Shown here piece by piece: positions 1 to 7,987 of a stretch of 35,299 bases of DNA. This DNA comes from a virus, in the IMG/VR virus record IMGVR_UViG_3300037507_000830, positions 1-35,299 of that record. One strand, 5' to 3'. Position 1 is the stretch's first letter, and the number at the start of each line of letters is the position of its first letter. The notes beneath the pieces are model-generated. The model saw only the letters and a program-made list of their open reading frames with translations, was not told the DNA's origin and made no database searches. Both the position numbers and the translations under genes were made by a program.

Positions 1-236
1 GGCCCTTCGGCTCCATTGACCATTTCAATTGGAGGTGTTTCTGTTAATCCAACTGGGCCTTCTACTGGTGCTTCAAACTTGCCAGTCTCAAAATCATAAA
101 CCCAGCCAATGCCAGCAGGGTTTTCAGGTGTGTATTCAATCAAAGTGCAGTGTAATGCTGCCTCTGTTGCTTCCTTGTCATCTACCACAATTACATTTGA
201 AACTGTATTGCCACTCATCATTGCGTATGTTGCCAT
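1..236 (-). CDS. Small tail-fibre-associated protein, partial (copy at left end)
   Basis: The reading frame starts with ATG at 236 and runs off the left edge, so the C-terminus is missing here; the complete version is at 34952-35203. The protein begins MATYAMMSGN and contains ENPAGIGWVYDFETGKF, a signature shared with the 60-aa protein at 6448-6630. Such small proteins with a TPENPAGIGW-type motif commonly sit next to tail-fibre genes in phages; their exact job is unknown, and fibre assembly or decoration is a guess. It lies directly downstream of a glycine-rich fibre-like gene. Compared with the right-hand copy it lacks two residues and has a few substitutions. Confidence 0.8.
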   Translation of the reverse strand, partial: MATYAMMSGNTVSNVIVVDDKEATEAALHCTLIEYTPENPAGIGWVYDFETGKFEAPVEGPVGLTETPPIEMVNGAEG

Positions 237-332
237 TTATTTTCCCCTTAGTAGTAAAGATAAAGTACGCCATTGCCACCAGCACCTGATGTGCCTGAGT
301 TGTTGGCGGCTCCGCCTCCGCCTCCGCCATCT
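1..332. repeat. Terminal redundancy, left copy (matches 34962-35299)
   Basis: The first 332 bases match the last 338 bases of the window almost base for base. The match covers the small fibre-associated gene and the end of the glycine-rich gene. Differences seen are single substitutions (for example aatccaact versus aatcctact near base 51, and ctaccac versus ctgccac near 183) and a 6-bp insertion in the right copy around 35026-35040. This suits a circular or circularly permuted genome whose ends were assembled from slightly different strains. A true duplicated gene is the alternative. Confidence 0.85.
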
Positions 333-1177
333 CCGCCAGTTCCACCTGTGTTGCCTGATGCGTTACCGCCAACGGCAATAAAACCACCACCGCCACCACC
401 TGCTCCACCTGTGTTGGCTGCAGTTGATGCGCTACCAGTTCCGCCTGCGAACAAATCGCCAGTGCCACCAGCACCACCAGTTGCAGTTCCAGTTGGTAGA
501 GCGTTACCAAGAAAAGCACCGCCACCACCACCGCCGATTAAACCAGCACCACCTGCACCACCAGTTGAAAAACTTATTGCACCTGTTGACTGTGAACCAC
601 CACCACCACCACCTGATACCCCTGCGGCACCTGCTCCGCCATTGGCAGTGCCACCTGTACCTCCACTACCACCACCGCCACCATATCCAATGGTTGCAGC
701 CGCCGCGGCCGAAGTTGCAGCAGCAGCCGAAGGCGCACCTGTATAACTAACCCCACTTGCTGTTCCAGTTCTTGATGTAGTGCCATCAACACTTCCACCA
801 CCGCCTGCGCCACCCATAGTTCCAGCAGCAGGTGCAGTAGATGTTCCTCTACCAGCAGCACCGCCGCCTGCTAAAACCATTCCATAAACTGTTGCGCCAC
901 CAGCGTTGCCATTTGCAACAGATACTCCCGCACCGCCTGCACCTACGGTGCAAGTATTGGCAGCATAAGTCCAACCTGCAGAAAATGCCCCTGCACCACC
1001 ACCGCCACCTGCTATTGCAGATGAACCACCACTACCGCCACCGCCAATGCAAACTGCATAAACTCGTTGAATTCCAGCAGGGATTGTTACAGAACCGCTT
1101 GATGTGATTGTTTGTTGCAGCTTTAAGCCATAGGGGGTATCACTAAATGATGGATTGCTGTAAATAGATACGCTCAT
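248..1177 (-). CDS. Glycine-rich tail fibre/adhesin-like protein (309 aa)
   Basis: The N-terminus (about residues 15-50) carries LQQTITSSGSVTIPAGIQ followed by a hydrophobic strand and GGGGSGG. The rest is almost entirely Gly-rich runs (GGAGGGG, GGTGGT), and the protein ends in a hydrophobic LYLYY. This is the pattern of the phage glycine-rich (Gly_rich) domain of tail fibres and tip adhesins. Polyglycine runs of this type form packed polyglycine-II helices in some adhesins, for example the Gp38-type tip proteins of T-even phages, so receptor binding is inferred. It is the last of three tandem homologues (1190-2095 and 2105-2968 precede it). The start is ATG at 1177 with a weak GGAA ribosome site. 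Confidence 0.85.
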   Translation of the reverse strand: MSVSIYSNPSFSDTPYGLKLQQTITSSGSVTIPAGIQRVYAVCIGGGGSGGSSAIAGGGGGAGAFSAGWTYAANTCTVGAGGAGVSVANGNAGGATVYGMVLAGGGAAGRGTSTAPAAGTMGGAGGGGSVDGTTSRTGTASGVSYTGAPSAAAATSAAAAATIGYGGGGGSGGTGGTANGGAGAAGVSGGGGGGSQSTGAISFSTGGAGGAGLIGGGGGGAFLGNALPTGTATGGAGGTGDLFAGGTGSASTAANTGGAGGGGGGFIAVGGNASGNTGGTGGDGGGGGGAANNSGTSGAGGNGVLYLYY

Positions 1178-1189
1178 AGTAGTTCCATT

Positions 1190-2095
1190 CTAATAGTAAA
1201 TGTAAAGAATTCCTGCGCCGCCAACACCATTACTACCACCCCCACCACCACCACCAAGTCCACCTGCGCCACCAGTCGTTCCTGAAGCATTTGCTCCATT
1301 GCCTGCAATTCCTGCGCCACCGCCAGCAGCACCGTTTGTATTAGTTCCAGTAGAACCTGTTCCACCTGTGTAAACAGTTCCATCTATACCTAAACCGTTG
1401 CCACCATTGCCGCCTGTACGAGTACCTGTTGTGGTCGTAACGTAACCACCACCACCGCCTATTAAACCGTTTCCACCATTGCCACCAATTTGAGTTGATG
1501 AACCAGCACCTGATGCTCCGCCACCGCCGCCTCCAGAAATACCATTACCGCCGTTACCGCCAGTGCCACCTGCTGTAGTATTTGAAACTCCACCACCAGC
1601 GCCACCGCCTGAACCACTAACAACAGTTGCAGTGCCACCAGTACCTGGAGGCGTACCCCAATAATTGGTGATGCCAGCAGCGCCATTACCTGTATTCCCT
1701 CCACCACCACCTGCACCTACGGAGGCTCCAGCGCTACCATCTCCTACTCCACCACCACCTGCAATGATGTGACCATAACGAGAGTAACCACCGCTACTAC
1801 TTGAACCACCAGCGCCAATAATGCAAGTTGAATTTGCTAAAGTCCAACCCCAACTAACTCCGCCACCACCGCCGCCGCCACGGTTTCCATTTGAACCGCC
1901 ACCACCAGTCATAATGACATAAACCCAAGTAATTCCAGCAGGAATGGTTACTGAACCTGATGATGTAATTGTTTGGCGAAGCTGCAATCCATTAGGTGCA
2001 ATGAATGATGTGTTAGCAAAAGGTGTGACTGATCCACTTTGCATACCTGTTGAAACAGGATTGCTTGCCTGCCCTTTGCGTACTGGATTGCTCAA
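1190..2095 (-). CDS. Glycine-rich tail fibre/adhesin-like protein (301 aa)
   Basis: This is a paralogue of its neighbours. It has a short variable N-terminus (about 40 aa, SNPVRKGQ), then LQLRQTITSSGSVTIPAGIT, then Gly-rich repeats throughout, and ends AGILYIYY. The start is TTG at 2095, supported by AGGAG six bases upstream; no ATG fits. The N-terminal 30 residues resemble those of the 2105-2968 protein (xNPxRRGQ...PFANTSF), which suggests a shared attachment end. A role in host recognition as a fibre or tip component is inferred from composition and position. Confidence 0.85.
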   Translation of the reverse strand: MSNPVRKGQASNPVSTGMQSGSVTPFANTSFIAPNGLQLRQTITSSGSVTIPAGITWVYVIMTGGGGSNGNRGGGGGGGVSWGWTLANSTCIIGAGGSSSSGGYSRYGHIIAGGGGVGDGSAGASVGAGGGGGNTGNGAAGITNYWGTPPGTGGTATVVSGSGGGAGGGVSNTTAGGTGGNGGNGISGGGGGGASGAGSSTQIGGNGGNGLIGGGGGYVTTTTGTRTGGNGGNGLGIDGTVYTGGTGSTGTNTNGAAGGGAGIAGNGANASGTTGGAGGLGGGGGGGSNGVGGAGILYIYY

Positions 2096-2104
2096 TGTTT
2101 GCTC

Positions 2105-2968
2105 CTAATAAAAAATGTAAAGAATTCCTGCGCCGCCTGTGCCAGTTCCACCAGCTCCACCTCCTCCTAAGCCACCTGTTCCGCCGCTGTTACCGCCACC
2201 GCCGTTTCCGCCATTACCAGCAATCCCAGCTCCACCGCCACCTGCGCCGTTTGTACCTGTACCAGTCGCACCTGCACCACCAGTTGTTACTGCGCCAGTT
2301 AAAATGTTTATTCCATTTCCGCCGTTTCCGCCAGTTCGTGTACCAGTAGTTGTGCCCTGAGCACGACCCCCACCACCACCAGTAAGGCCAGAACCACCAA
2401 GTCCTCCTAAAGAGGTACCAGTGGACATGTTTCCACCGCCTCCTGACCCACCTGATATGCCATTTCCACCATCACCTCCTTGGAACCCTGCGTTTGCGTT
2501 AGAGCCGTTACCAGCGTTTGCTCCAATACCGCCATTAGCAGTAAAGCTTGAGTCTCCGTAAGAAATACCTGCTGGTTGTCCATAGTAATTAGCAGGTCTT
2601 GTTTGACCCCCTCTAGTTCCAGCACCAGTAGCAATTAAATGCCCGTACCTAGTGTATCCACCCGCATTTCCATCTGTACCACCTGCACCAACAATGCAAG
2701 TATTTTGAGCAAGTGTCCAACCCCAAGTTACTTCTCCGCCATTACCAGAATACCCAAAAAAACTACCACCACCGCCGCTTGTCATGATTGCATATACCCA
2801 AGTAATTCCAGAAGGAATTGTGACTGAGCCACTAGATGTAATTGTTTGGCGTAATGTCAATCCATACGGGTTCAAAAAAGATGTGTTAGCAAAAGGTGTT
2901 TCATCATCACCGCGAACGCTTCCCGATACTGGACCCGCAGACTGACCTCTACGGTTTGGATTTGCCAC
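2105..2968 (-). CDS. Glycine-rich tail fibre/adhesin-like protein (287 aa)
   Basis: This is the first of the three tandem polyglycine proteins. It starts at GTG 2968, whose G is also the last base of the upstream TAG stop, so the two genes are probably translationally coupled. The N-terminus ANPNRRGQ is followed by PYGLTLRQTITSSGSVTIPSGI, then Gly/Asn/Thr-rich runs, and it ends AGILYIFY. The conserved ends with a variable Gly-rich middle across the three paralogues suggest a shared fold with diversified surface loops. The adhesin role is inferred. Confidence 0.85.
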   Translation of the reverse strand: MANPNRRGQSAGPVSGSVRGDDETPFANTSFLNPYGLTLRQTITSSGSVTIPSGITWVYAIMTSGGGGSFFGYSGNGGEVTWGWTLAQNTCIVGAGGTDGNAGGYTRYGHLIATGAGTRGGQTRPANYYGQPAGISYGDSSFTANGGIGANAGNGSNANAGFQGGDGGNGISGGSGGGGNMSTGTSLGGLGGSGLTGGGGGRAQGTTTGTRTGGNGGNGINILTGAVTTGGAGATGTGTNGAGGGGAGIAGNGGNGGGGNSGGTGGLGGGGAGGTGTGGAGILYIFY

Positions 2969-3330
2969 TAGGAAATCCTGTTCACATAACCTGAAATTGT
3001 GATAACTGATGCAGTTGCGGCAAAAGCTGCAACAGTATTTGCTGCAGCACCAGTGCCTGTAAGCGGCAGTCCAGCAACGATCAAAACATCACCTGATTGT
3101 GGTGCAAGGGTAATCGGTTTTGCGTGTTGAACTGCGCCAGTGCCACCAAACTGCACCGTCAATAGAACAGGTGAAGATGAAGTGTTATTTGCATACAACC
3201 ACACCTCATCAAGTGTTGTTGATGATGTACCTGTTGCGTGGATAGTTGTACCAGTAGATGCCGTTGCAACAACTGTTATCGGCTGGCCTTGTGTTGAGCC
3301 GCTAAGAAGTACCTTTGTGAAAGTTGCCAT
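2968..3330 (-). CDS. Small tail-associated beta-rich protein (120 aa), fibre module
   Basis: This Thr/Ala/Val-rich protein alternates short hydrophobic strands (TVVATASTGTTIHATG, EVWLYANNTSSSPVLLTVQF), as expected for a beta-sandwich. It is similar in size, pattern and position to the 101-aa protein at 7527-7832: each lies immediately upstream of a glycine-rich fibre gene with a one-base stop/start overlap. A structural or connector role in the distal tail is inferred. No enzymatic motif is visible. Confidence 0.75.
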   Translation of the reverse strand: MATFTKVLLSGSTQGQPITVVATASTGTTIHATGTSSTTLDEVWLYANNTSSSPVLLTVQFGGTGAVQHAKPITLAPQSGDVLIVAGLPLTGTGAAANTVAAFAATASVITISGYVNRIS

Positions 3331-3339
3331 TGTCTTATC

Positions 3340-5154
3340 CTATCCGAATACTTGGTTGGCTAAAATGTTTTGGTCATCATCCGTTGGACCGCCACCGCCA
3401 CCGCCTGATGAGTTGATTGTGACATCACCTAATCCGCTGGTTGGGCTGATTGTAATGTTAGTTCCTGCAACAATGGATGTGACACCATTTGACCCTGCAG
3501 GTCCAGTAGCACCTGTTGCTCCAACAGGTCCAGTAGCACCTGTTGCTCCAACTGCACCATTTGAACCTGAAGGTCCAGTAGCACCTGTAGCTCCAACTGC
3601 ACCATTTGAACCTGAAGGTCCAGTAGCACCTGTAGCTCCAACTGCACCATTTGAACCTGAAGGTCCAGTAGCACCTGTTGCTCCAACTGCACCATTTGAA
3701 CCTGAAGGTCCAGTAGCACCTGTAGCTCCTATCGGTCCAGTTGCTCCAGTATCACCAGTAGCCCCAACAGGGCCAGTGGCACCAGTAACGCCAGTAGGTC
3801 CAACATCTCCAGTTACTCCTTGCGGTCCAGTAGCACCAATAGGTCCAGTTGCCCCAACTGCACCTTGAATTCCTTGAATACCTTGCGGGCCAGTGGCACC
3901 TGTCGCACCTGCAGGTCCAGTAGCACCTGCAGAACCCGTGGCACCAACTGAGCCAGTGGCACCAACAGGTCCAGTTGCACCGATTGGTCCAGTTGGGCCT
4001 GTAGCACCAGTTGAACCAATTGGACCAGTGGCACCTGTAGCGCCAATTGGACCAGTTGGGCCAACAATTCCAGCGCTAAAAATTACAAATATCACCTCTT
4101 GATTGTTGGAAAAGTTAGTAGTTCCTGTTCCACCTGATGTTGTAAATGTTACTGGAATTTCAACATAGTTTGTTTGCAGTGTTGGTGTAGCAGATACTGT
4201 CCACTTTTGGTAGTTGTTAGAATTATTGTTATCTTGAATGACTAAAGCATCGTTTTGCTTAATCAAAGCCAAGAAGATGTCAATATCAAAACCATCAAGG
4301 TCAATGTGATTTACATTGATTTGAGTTGCAGATATTTGTGTTGCATTGTTGTAAATAAGATGTGTGTTTCCAGGGTCACCTGATGTAATTGTGGTTTTGA
4401 CCTTGTAATCATAAAAGTTGGCACCGCCACCATCGGCACCCGTTGCACCTGTTGCACCAGTTGCACCAACTGGGCCAGTGGCACCTGTCGCACCAATTGG
4501 CCCTGTCGCACCCGTTGGACCGACTGCGCCTGTTGGACCGACTGCGCCTGTTGCCCCTGTTGTACCGACTGGACCTGTTGCGCCAACATCGCCTTGAATA
4601 CCTGTAGCACCCGTTGCACCAACTGCGCCTTGAATTCCCTGAATTCCTTGAATTCCTTGTGGACCTGTTGCACCTGTTGCACCAACTGCACCTGATACAC
4701 CTGTTGCACCAGCAGCTCCAGTTGCACCGACTGGACCTGTTGCGCCTGTTACACCTACGGCACCACTTGCACCCACGGCACCAGTTGCACCAATAGGTCC
4801 AGTAACACCTGTTGCACCAGTTACACCTACGGCACCAGTTGCACCAATAGGTCCAGTAGCACCTGTTGCACCTACTAAGCCTTGAATTCCTTGTGGCCCT
4901 GTCGGACCTGTTGCACCTATTGCACCTGTTGCGCCCGTTGCACCTGTTGCACCTATTGCACCTGTTGCGCCCGTTGCACCTGTTGCACCTGTTGCACCTG
5001 TCGGACCAGTAACGCCAGGAATCCCCTGCGGTCCTTGTTGATTGGAAACAACAATTTCTGCAGGGGTTGCATTGACGGTTGAAACCGTTACGGCATTGGG
5101 CGTTTGTGCGGTGACTGTCGTTGTTGTCGTTGGAACATAAACAATAGAAGTCAT
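3340..5154 (-). CDS. Collagen-like tail fibre protein (604 aa)
   Basis: An N-terminal segment of about 45 residues is followed by long Gly-X-Y arrays ([17 protein letters not shown]), a non-collagen domain at roughly residues 245-355, a second Gly-X-Y array and a short Gly-rich tail. Gly-X-Y arrays of this type form collagen-like triple helices in phage fibres and are a common feature of them, so a trimeric, flexible fibre is likely. The globular insert could be a trimerisation or receptor-binding domain. It begins two bases after the stop of 5157-5504. The array contains recent tandem repeats (3530-3709). Confidence 0.88.
   Translation of the reverse strand: MTSIVYVPTTTTTVTAQTPNAVTVSTVNATPAEIVVSNQQGPQGIPGVTGPTGATGATGATGATGAIGATGATGATGAIGATGPTGPQGIQGLVGATGATGPIGATGAVGVTGATGVTGPIGATGAVGASGAVGVTGATGPVGATGAAGATGVSGAVGATGATGPQGIQGIQGIQGAVGATGATGIQGDVGATGPVGTTGATGAVGPTGAVGPTGATGPIGATGATGPVGATGATGATGADGGGANFYDYKVKTTITSGDPGNTHLIYNNATQISATQINVNHIDLDGFDIDIFLALIKQNDALVIQDNNNSNNYQKWTVSATPTLQTNYVEIPVTFTTSGGTGTTNFSNNQEVIFVIFSAGIVGPTGPIGATGATGPIGSTGATGPTGPIGATGPVGATGSVGATGSAGATGPAGATGATGPQGIQGIQGAVGATGPIGATGPQGVTGDVGPTGVTGATGPVGATGDTGATGPIGATGATGPSGSNGAVGATGATGPSGSNGAVGATGATGPSGSNGAVGATGATGPSGSNGAVGATGATGPVGATGATGPAGSNGVTSIVAGTNITISPTSGLGDVTINSSGGGGGGPTDDDQNILANQVFG
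3530..3709. repeat. Four tandem 45-bp repeats in the collagen-like gene
   Basis: Four consecutive 45-bp units start at 3530, 3575, 3620 and 3665 and differ only at one or two bases. Each encodes the 15-residue unit [15 protein letters not shown]. Near-identity at the DNA level indicates recent expansion, so fibre length probably varies between strains. Confidence 0.9.
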
Positions 5155-5156
5155 TG

Positions 5157-5504
5157 TTATCGTGTCACTTCGGCTGAAACTACAAGTTCTCCCTGAACAA
5201 GTCGGGTCACAGTGCCACTGCCTGCAACCATTTCAAGATCATAAATATAGGTTCCAGCAGGCAATAAAGTAGTTTGTGCTGCACTTTGATCTAAGGTGAT
5301 TGTTCCTGCTACGCCACCAAGAGTGATACCACCGCCGCCAGTAGTCATTGAAAGCACTGTTTCTGTATCTTCAACATCAACGCGAGCCTGTAGGCGTGCA
5401 GTGTAATTTGTAAGGTTAACTGCGGTGCCGTTAACTTGCCAAGTTAAAACAAGGTTATATGTTGCCCCTTGCTCAATGCTTAAATCAAGTGTGCCTGCTG
5501 CCAT
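5157..5504 (-). CDS. Conserved phage structural protein (115 aa)
   Basis: The protein begins [20 protein letters not shown] and continues with [27 protein letters not shown] and [13 protein letters not shown] before ending [16 protein letters not shown]. This is a widespread phage and prophage protein with a beta-sandwich look, usually found near tail-fibre or baseplate genes; its biochemical function is not known. Here it sits between the holin-like gene and the collagen-like fibre, so a tail accessory role is inferred. Confidence 0.75.
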   Translation of the reverse strand: MAAGTLDLSIEQGATYNLVLTWQVNGTAVNLTNYTARLQARVDVEDTETVLSMTTGGGGITLGGVAGTITLDQSAAQTTLLPAGTYIYDLEMVAGSGTVTRLVQGELVVSAEVTR

Positions 5505-5530
5505 TTATTTACTCCAAAATTAGGGGTGGA

Positions 5531-5716
5531 TTACTTTGAACCTCTGCCAAAATCTACGGCTGAAGCATCTAGCCACTTGAGAACTGGACCAGCAGCGCCA
5601 GCAAGGGCAGCCATTCCAAGAGTCTTTAGATCAGTCTCGCCTGCAAGATACAGGGCAATTGCTGCCGCTGCTGCTGCGCGAAACCAAGAAAGTGTAATTT
5701 GCTTAAATTGTTCCAT
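5531..5716 (-). CDS. Holin-like small membrane protein (61 aa)
   Basis: A short protein with a hydrophobic Ala-rich segment (FRAAAAAAIALYLAG) and a second one (LGMAALAGAAGPVLKWL), ending in a polar tail. Small proteins with two hydrophobic segments next to an endolysin are typically holins, which permeabilise the inner membrane to release the endolysin. It is the last gene of the lysis cassette, 12 bases after the endolysin stop, with GGGAG seven bases before ATG 5716. Function is inferred from topology and neighbours. Confidence 0.7.
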   Translation of the reverse strand: MEQFKQITLSWFRAAAAAAIALYLAGETDLKTLGMAALAGAAGPVLKWLDASAVDFGRGSK

Positions 5717-5728
5717 TTGATTGCTCCC

Positions 5729-6226
5729 TTATTTCTTGCCGTGTAATTTGCAACAAGTGCAAACTTCGGCTTTGTCGGCTTTTTTAGCAGGAATCGGTAC
5801 GATTTTAGCACCAATTTGTGTAATTATTTTTGGCTGATTAAGCCACCAAAACCACGGTGAGGTGTCAGTTGAGAATTCTTCTTTGATAGAAATATGAAGG
5901 TGCTTGGTGTGCTTGTTGGAACCTGTGTATTTGCGGTTGCCTTCTTTAGCTCTTGCCTTTGACCAAATCTTGCCGTTAAAAATTAAATACTCAACGCGCT
6001 GATCTTCTTTTACCTTTTCAAAGATTTCAACGCAATCAATGCCACCTTTAGGGTCGTGGGTCAAGTCCACGGCTAGGCCAGTATTGTGATCTGACTTAGG
6101 ATTTTGAACCTGGTGGGCAGCAGATGGCAATAGGCCATCAGATAACTTCTTGCGCAATGGCTTCAGGGCAGTGGCTTGGCGTAGCACTGCCATTGCCGCT
6201 GGTGATGCCTTCTTTGTTAACTTCAC
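5729..6226 (-). CDS. Endolysin, M15-type zinc peptidase (165 aa)
   Basis: The motif SDHNTGLAVDLTHD (H47 and D54) with HTKHLHIS (H109/H111) matches the zinc-binding pattern of M15 D-Ala-D-Ala carboxypeptidase/L-Ala-D-Glu peptidase-type endolysins, which cut peptidoglycan stem peptides. A Lys-rich N-terminus precedes the domain, and the C-terminus has a Cys cluster (CTCC) that may bind metal or form disulfides. The start is GTG 6226, overlapping the upstream TGA as GTGA. No separate cell-wall binding domain is evident at this length. It is flanked by two small membrane proteins. Confidence 0.85.
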   Translation of the reverse strand: MKLTKKASPAAMAVLRQATALKPLRKKLSDGLLPSAAHQVQNPKSDHNTGLAVDLTHDPKGGIDCVEIFEKVKEDQRVEYLIFNGKIWSKARAKEGNRKYTGSNKHTKHLHISIKEEFSTDTSPWFWWLNQPKIITQIGAKIVPIPAKKADKAEVCTCCKLHGKK

Positions 6227-6417
6227 TTTGACTTCACCAACTCTAGGATTAACTCCATTTGGGCTTCAAGGCGATTAACTGAATCTTTTAGACTGCTGCC
6301 ACCATTGGGCTTGAGTTCGGCTAAGTAATGTTTTACAAGCCATCGAACTGCCCCTGCAAATCCTGAAATGATTGCGATGATAGATACGATCAAGCCTGCC
6401 CAGTTTGATGGTGTCAT
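6223..6417 (-). CDS. Small membrane protein with C-terminal coiled coil (second holin candidate)
   Basis: This 64-aa protein has one strong transmembrane segment (LIVSIIAIISGFAGAVRWLV) followed by a charged helix with heptad-like spacing (LKDSVNRLEAQMELILELVK). The layout resembles phage holins or antiholins and DUF2746-like proteins of actinophages. It overlaps the endolysin start by four bases, so the two are likely co-translated. Whether this or the 61-aa protein is the holin cannot be told from sequence. Confidence 0.65.
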   Translation of the reverse strand: MTPSNWAGLIVSIIAIISGFAGAVRWLVKHYLAELKPNGGSSLKDSVNRLEAQMELILELVKSK

Positions 6418-6447
6418 TTGCGCGGTTCTCCCGTTATGAGTTAGTTG

Positions 6448-6630
6448 TTAGATTTGTTCAGGTGTTGGTGCAATGAACTTTGTTCCGTCGTAAGTCCAGC
6501 CAATGCCAGCAGGATTTTCCTGCGTGTATTCTACGCAAGTAAAACCCACAATTTGTTCTGCAACTTCTAGTGAATCAGCAACAATGATGTTTTCAACAAT
6601 GCCTTTGTTTATAACTGCATAAGTAGCCAT
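6448..6630 (-). CDS. Small tail-fibre-associated protein (60 aa), paralogue of 34952-35203
   Basis: The protein starts MATYAVINKG and contains ENIIVADSLEVAEQI and TQENPAGIGWTYDGTKF, aligning along its length with the 83-aa protein at the window ends. As there, it is directly downstream of a glycine-rich fibre gene (6646-7527). Conservation of this gene pair at two sites suggests that it acts with the polyglycine protein, possibly in folding or attachment. That role is inference. Confidence 0.8.
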   Translation of the reverse strand: MATYAVINKGIVENIIVADSLEVAEQIVGFTCVEYTQENPAGIGWTYDGTKFIAPTPEQI

Positions 6631-6645
6631 TTTGTTACCTTTCTT

Positions 6646-7527
6646 TTAGTAGTAAATAAGAACTGCACCAGCGCCACCAGTGCCACCAGTTGTTGCTGCT
6701 GGGTTTCCGTTTCCAGAACCACCACCACCGCCACCGCCTGAACCGCCTGTAATACCTGAACCAGCGCCAACAAGCCCACCACCACCGCCACCAAATCCTG
6801 GATTTGCGGCAGTTCCTGTACCACCTGCTCCGCCATGACCTGCTCCGCCAGCAGTTGCTGTTGTACTGTTGTATGCCGCGCCACCGCCACAAAAACCACT
6901 TCCACCGCTTGAACCAATTGCGCCACCGCCAGAAGTCCAAGCCGCACCACCACCGCCACCTGATGCTCCGCTAGAACCTAAAGTTTGGTTAGCGCTTGCG
7001 GCAGAACCAATAGTTGGGCCACCTGCTGCACCAGCAGCGCTTTGTCCTATTGTTGCAGTTCCTGCAACCCAACCAAAACAATTTGATGAACCTGCTGTGG
7101 CGGCATAAGATGAACCAGTATGGAAAGTACCGCCACCACCTGCTGCGCCACCTAAATTGCCCGTGACGCCAAATGCTCCAGCACCACCACCGCCACCACC
7201 GCCACCGCCTGCAACTAGACCGCCAAAATAAGTTACTCCGCCAGTGCTGCCAGTTCCAGTGCTGCCAGTTCCACCTGCTCCAATAATACAAGTGTTTGTA
7301 GCGGCAACTTTTACCCAGCCGTAAGCAATACCGCCACCGCCACCACCGCCACCGCCTTGACCGCTACCAGTAGAACCGCCGCCAGCACCTCCACCACCGA
7401 CAACTACAACATAAGCCTGTGTAATTCCAGCAGGAATGTTTACGGTTGAAGTAGTGGTAATTGTTTGCTGCAAAGTTAAATTTTGTTGTCCAGCCGCACT
7501 AGGGGCAGGTACTTGTGATGAACCCAT
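6646..7527 (-). CDS. Glycine-rich tail fibre/adhesin-like protein (293 aa)
   Basis: It shares the layout of the three proteins at 248-2968: QQNLTLQQTITTTSTVNIPAGI near the N-terminus, a hydrophobic strand (AYVVVVGGGGAGGG), a long Gly-rich body and a hydrophobic end (AGAVLIYY). Tryptophans and Cys are interspersed (GGAAWTSGGG, GSGFCGGG). ATG 7527 overlaps the upstream TAA by one base. It is separated from the other three paralogues by the lysis cassette and the collagen-like gene. A receptor-binding role is inferred. Confidence 0.85.
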   Translation of the reverse strand: MGSSQVPAPSAAGQQNLTLQQTITTTSTVNIPAGITQAYVVVVGGGGAGGGSTGSGQGGGGGGGGGIAYGWVKVAATNTCIIGAGGTGSTGTGSTGGVTYFGGLVAGGGGGGGGGAGAFGVTGNLGGAAGGGGTFHTGSSYAATAGSSNCFGWVAGTATIGQSAAGAAGGPTIGSAASANQTLGSSGASGGGGGAAWTSGGGAIGSSGGSGFCGGGAAYNSTTATAGGAGHGGAGGTGTAANPGFGGGGGGLVGAGSGITGGSGGGGGGGSGNGNPAATTGGTGGAGAVLIYY

Positions 7528-7832
7528 TATGCGATCTCCATTCCTGAGATGTGGAAATTGACGGCAGTATTTGAAGCGCCACCTTTGATAGTCTTGGTTG
7601 TAGCCAATACTTGCTTGCAGTCAATGTAAATCGTTGAGTTGGCCGCAATAGTTGTTGCGGTATGGATAGCCACATCATCAAGGCTTATTGTGAAGGTGTA
7701 ACCTGTTGCAGATGTATTGGTCACCACGATGTTAGTCACAATCGTAGTAGTGCTGGCTGGCACCGTGTAAAGAAGTGTTGTTGTGGTTGTAGTAGCAGCT
7801 CCACGAAAGAGTGCCTTTGCCGTATTTGCCAT
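7527..7832 (-). CDS. Small tail-associated beta-rich protein (101 aa), fibre module
   Basis: Thr-rich strands (TTTTTTLLYTVPASTTTIVTNI, TISLDDVAIHTATTI, STIYIDCKQVL) suggest a beta-sandwich; similar proteins are seen near phage tail genes. It parallels 2968-3330 in size, composition and position ahead of a glycine-rich gene. ATG 7832 follows the stop of the 48-aa gene with no gap. The function is unproven; a tail tip or fibre attachment role is inferred. Confidence 0.72.
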   Translation of the reverse strand: MANTAKALFRGAATTTTTTLLYTVPASTTTIVTNIVVTNTSATGYTFTISLDDVAIHTATTIAANSTIYIDCKQVLATTKTIKGGASNTAVNFHISGMEIA

Positions 7833-7979
7833 TTAGTATGCTCCCATTGTTTGTGCAATAAAATTGTCTTGAACTGTTGAATCTGCAGATGAACCAAGAG
7901 TGCGAATTGCGCTGGCACCATTTTTTACAAGTGCCGTGTCATCAGGCGTTGGCCAGTTATAGTTTGTGGTTGTTGCCAT
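7833..7979 (-). CDS. Short fibre N-terminal-type protein (48 aa)
   Basis: This short frame begins MATTTNYNWPTPDDTALVKN and continues with GASAIRTLGSSAD. The sequence is recognisable as a motif often found at the N-terminus of phage tail-fibre or tail proteins (TPDDTxLVKDGAxAIRTLG); here it stands alone. It fills the gap between the tail hub gene and 7527-7832 exactly, with its TAA directly abutting the next ATG. It is probably a small virion component or an adaptor for fibres. Confidence 0.75.
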   Translation of the reverse strand: MATTTNYNWPTPDDTALVKNGASAIRTLGSSADSTVQDNFIAQTMGAY

Positions 7980-7987
7980 TTTTGCTC

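Noticed and set aside
273-746. Long plus-strand Pro-rich frame opposite the glycine-rich gene
   Set aside because: It is the antisense of GGN codons (CCN reads as Pro) and ends where the real gene's composition changes; no start signal and no family.
3140-3868. 242-codon plus-strand frame with [11 protein letters not shown] repeats
   Set aside because: Antisense shadow of the collagen-like gene; the apparent repeats mirror its Gly-X-Y codons.
5729-6226. DD-carboxypeptidase of the host VanX/VanY type
   Set aside because: The M15 motif is shared, but placement between two small membrane proteins in a late phage operon points to an endolysin.
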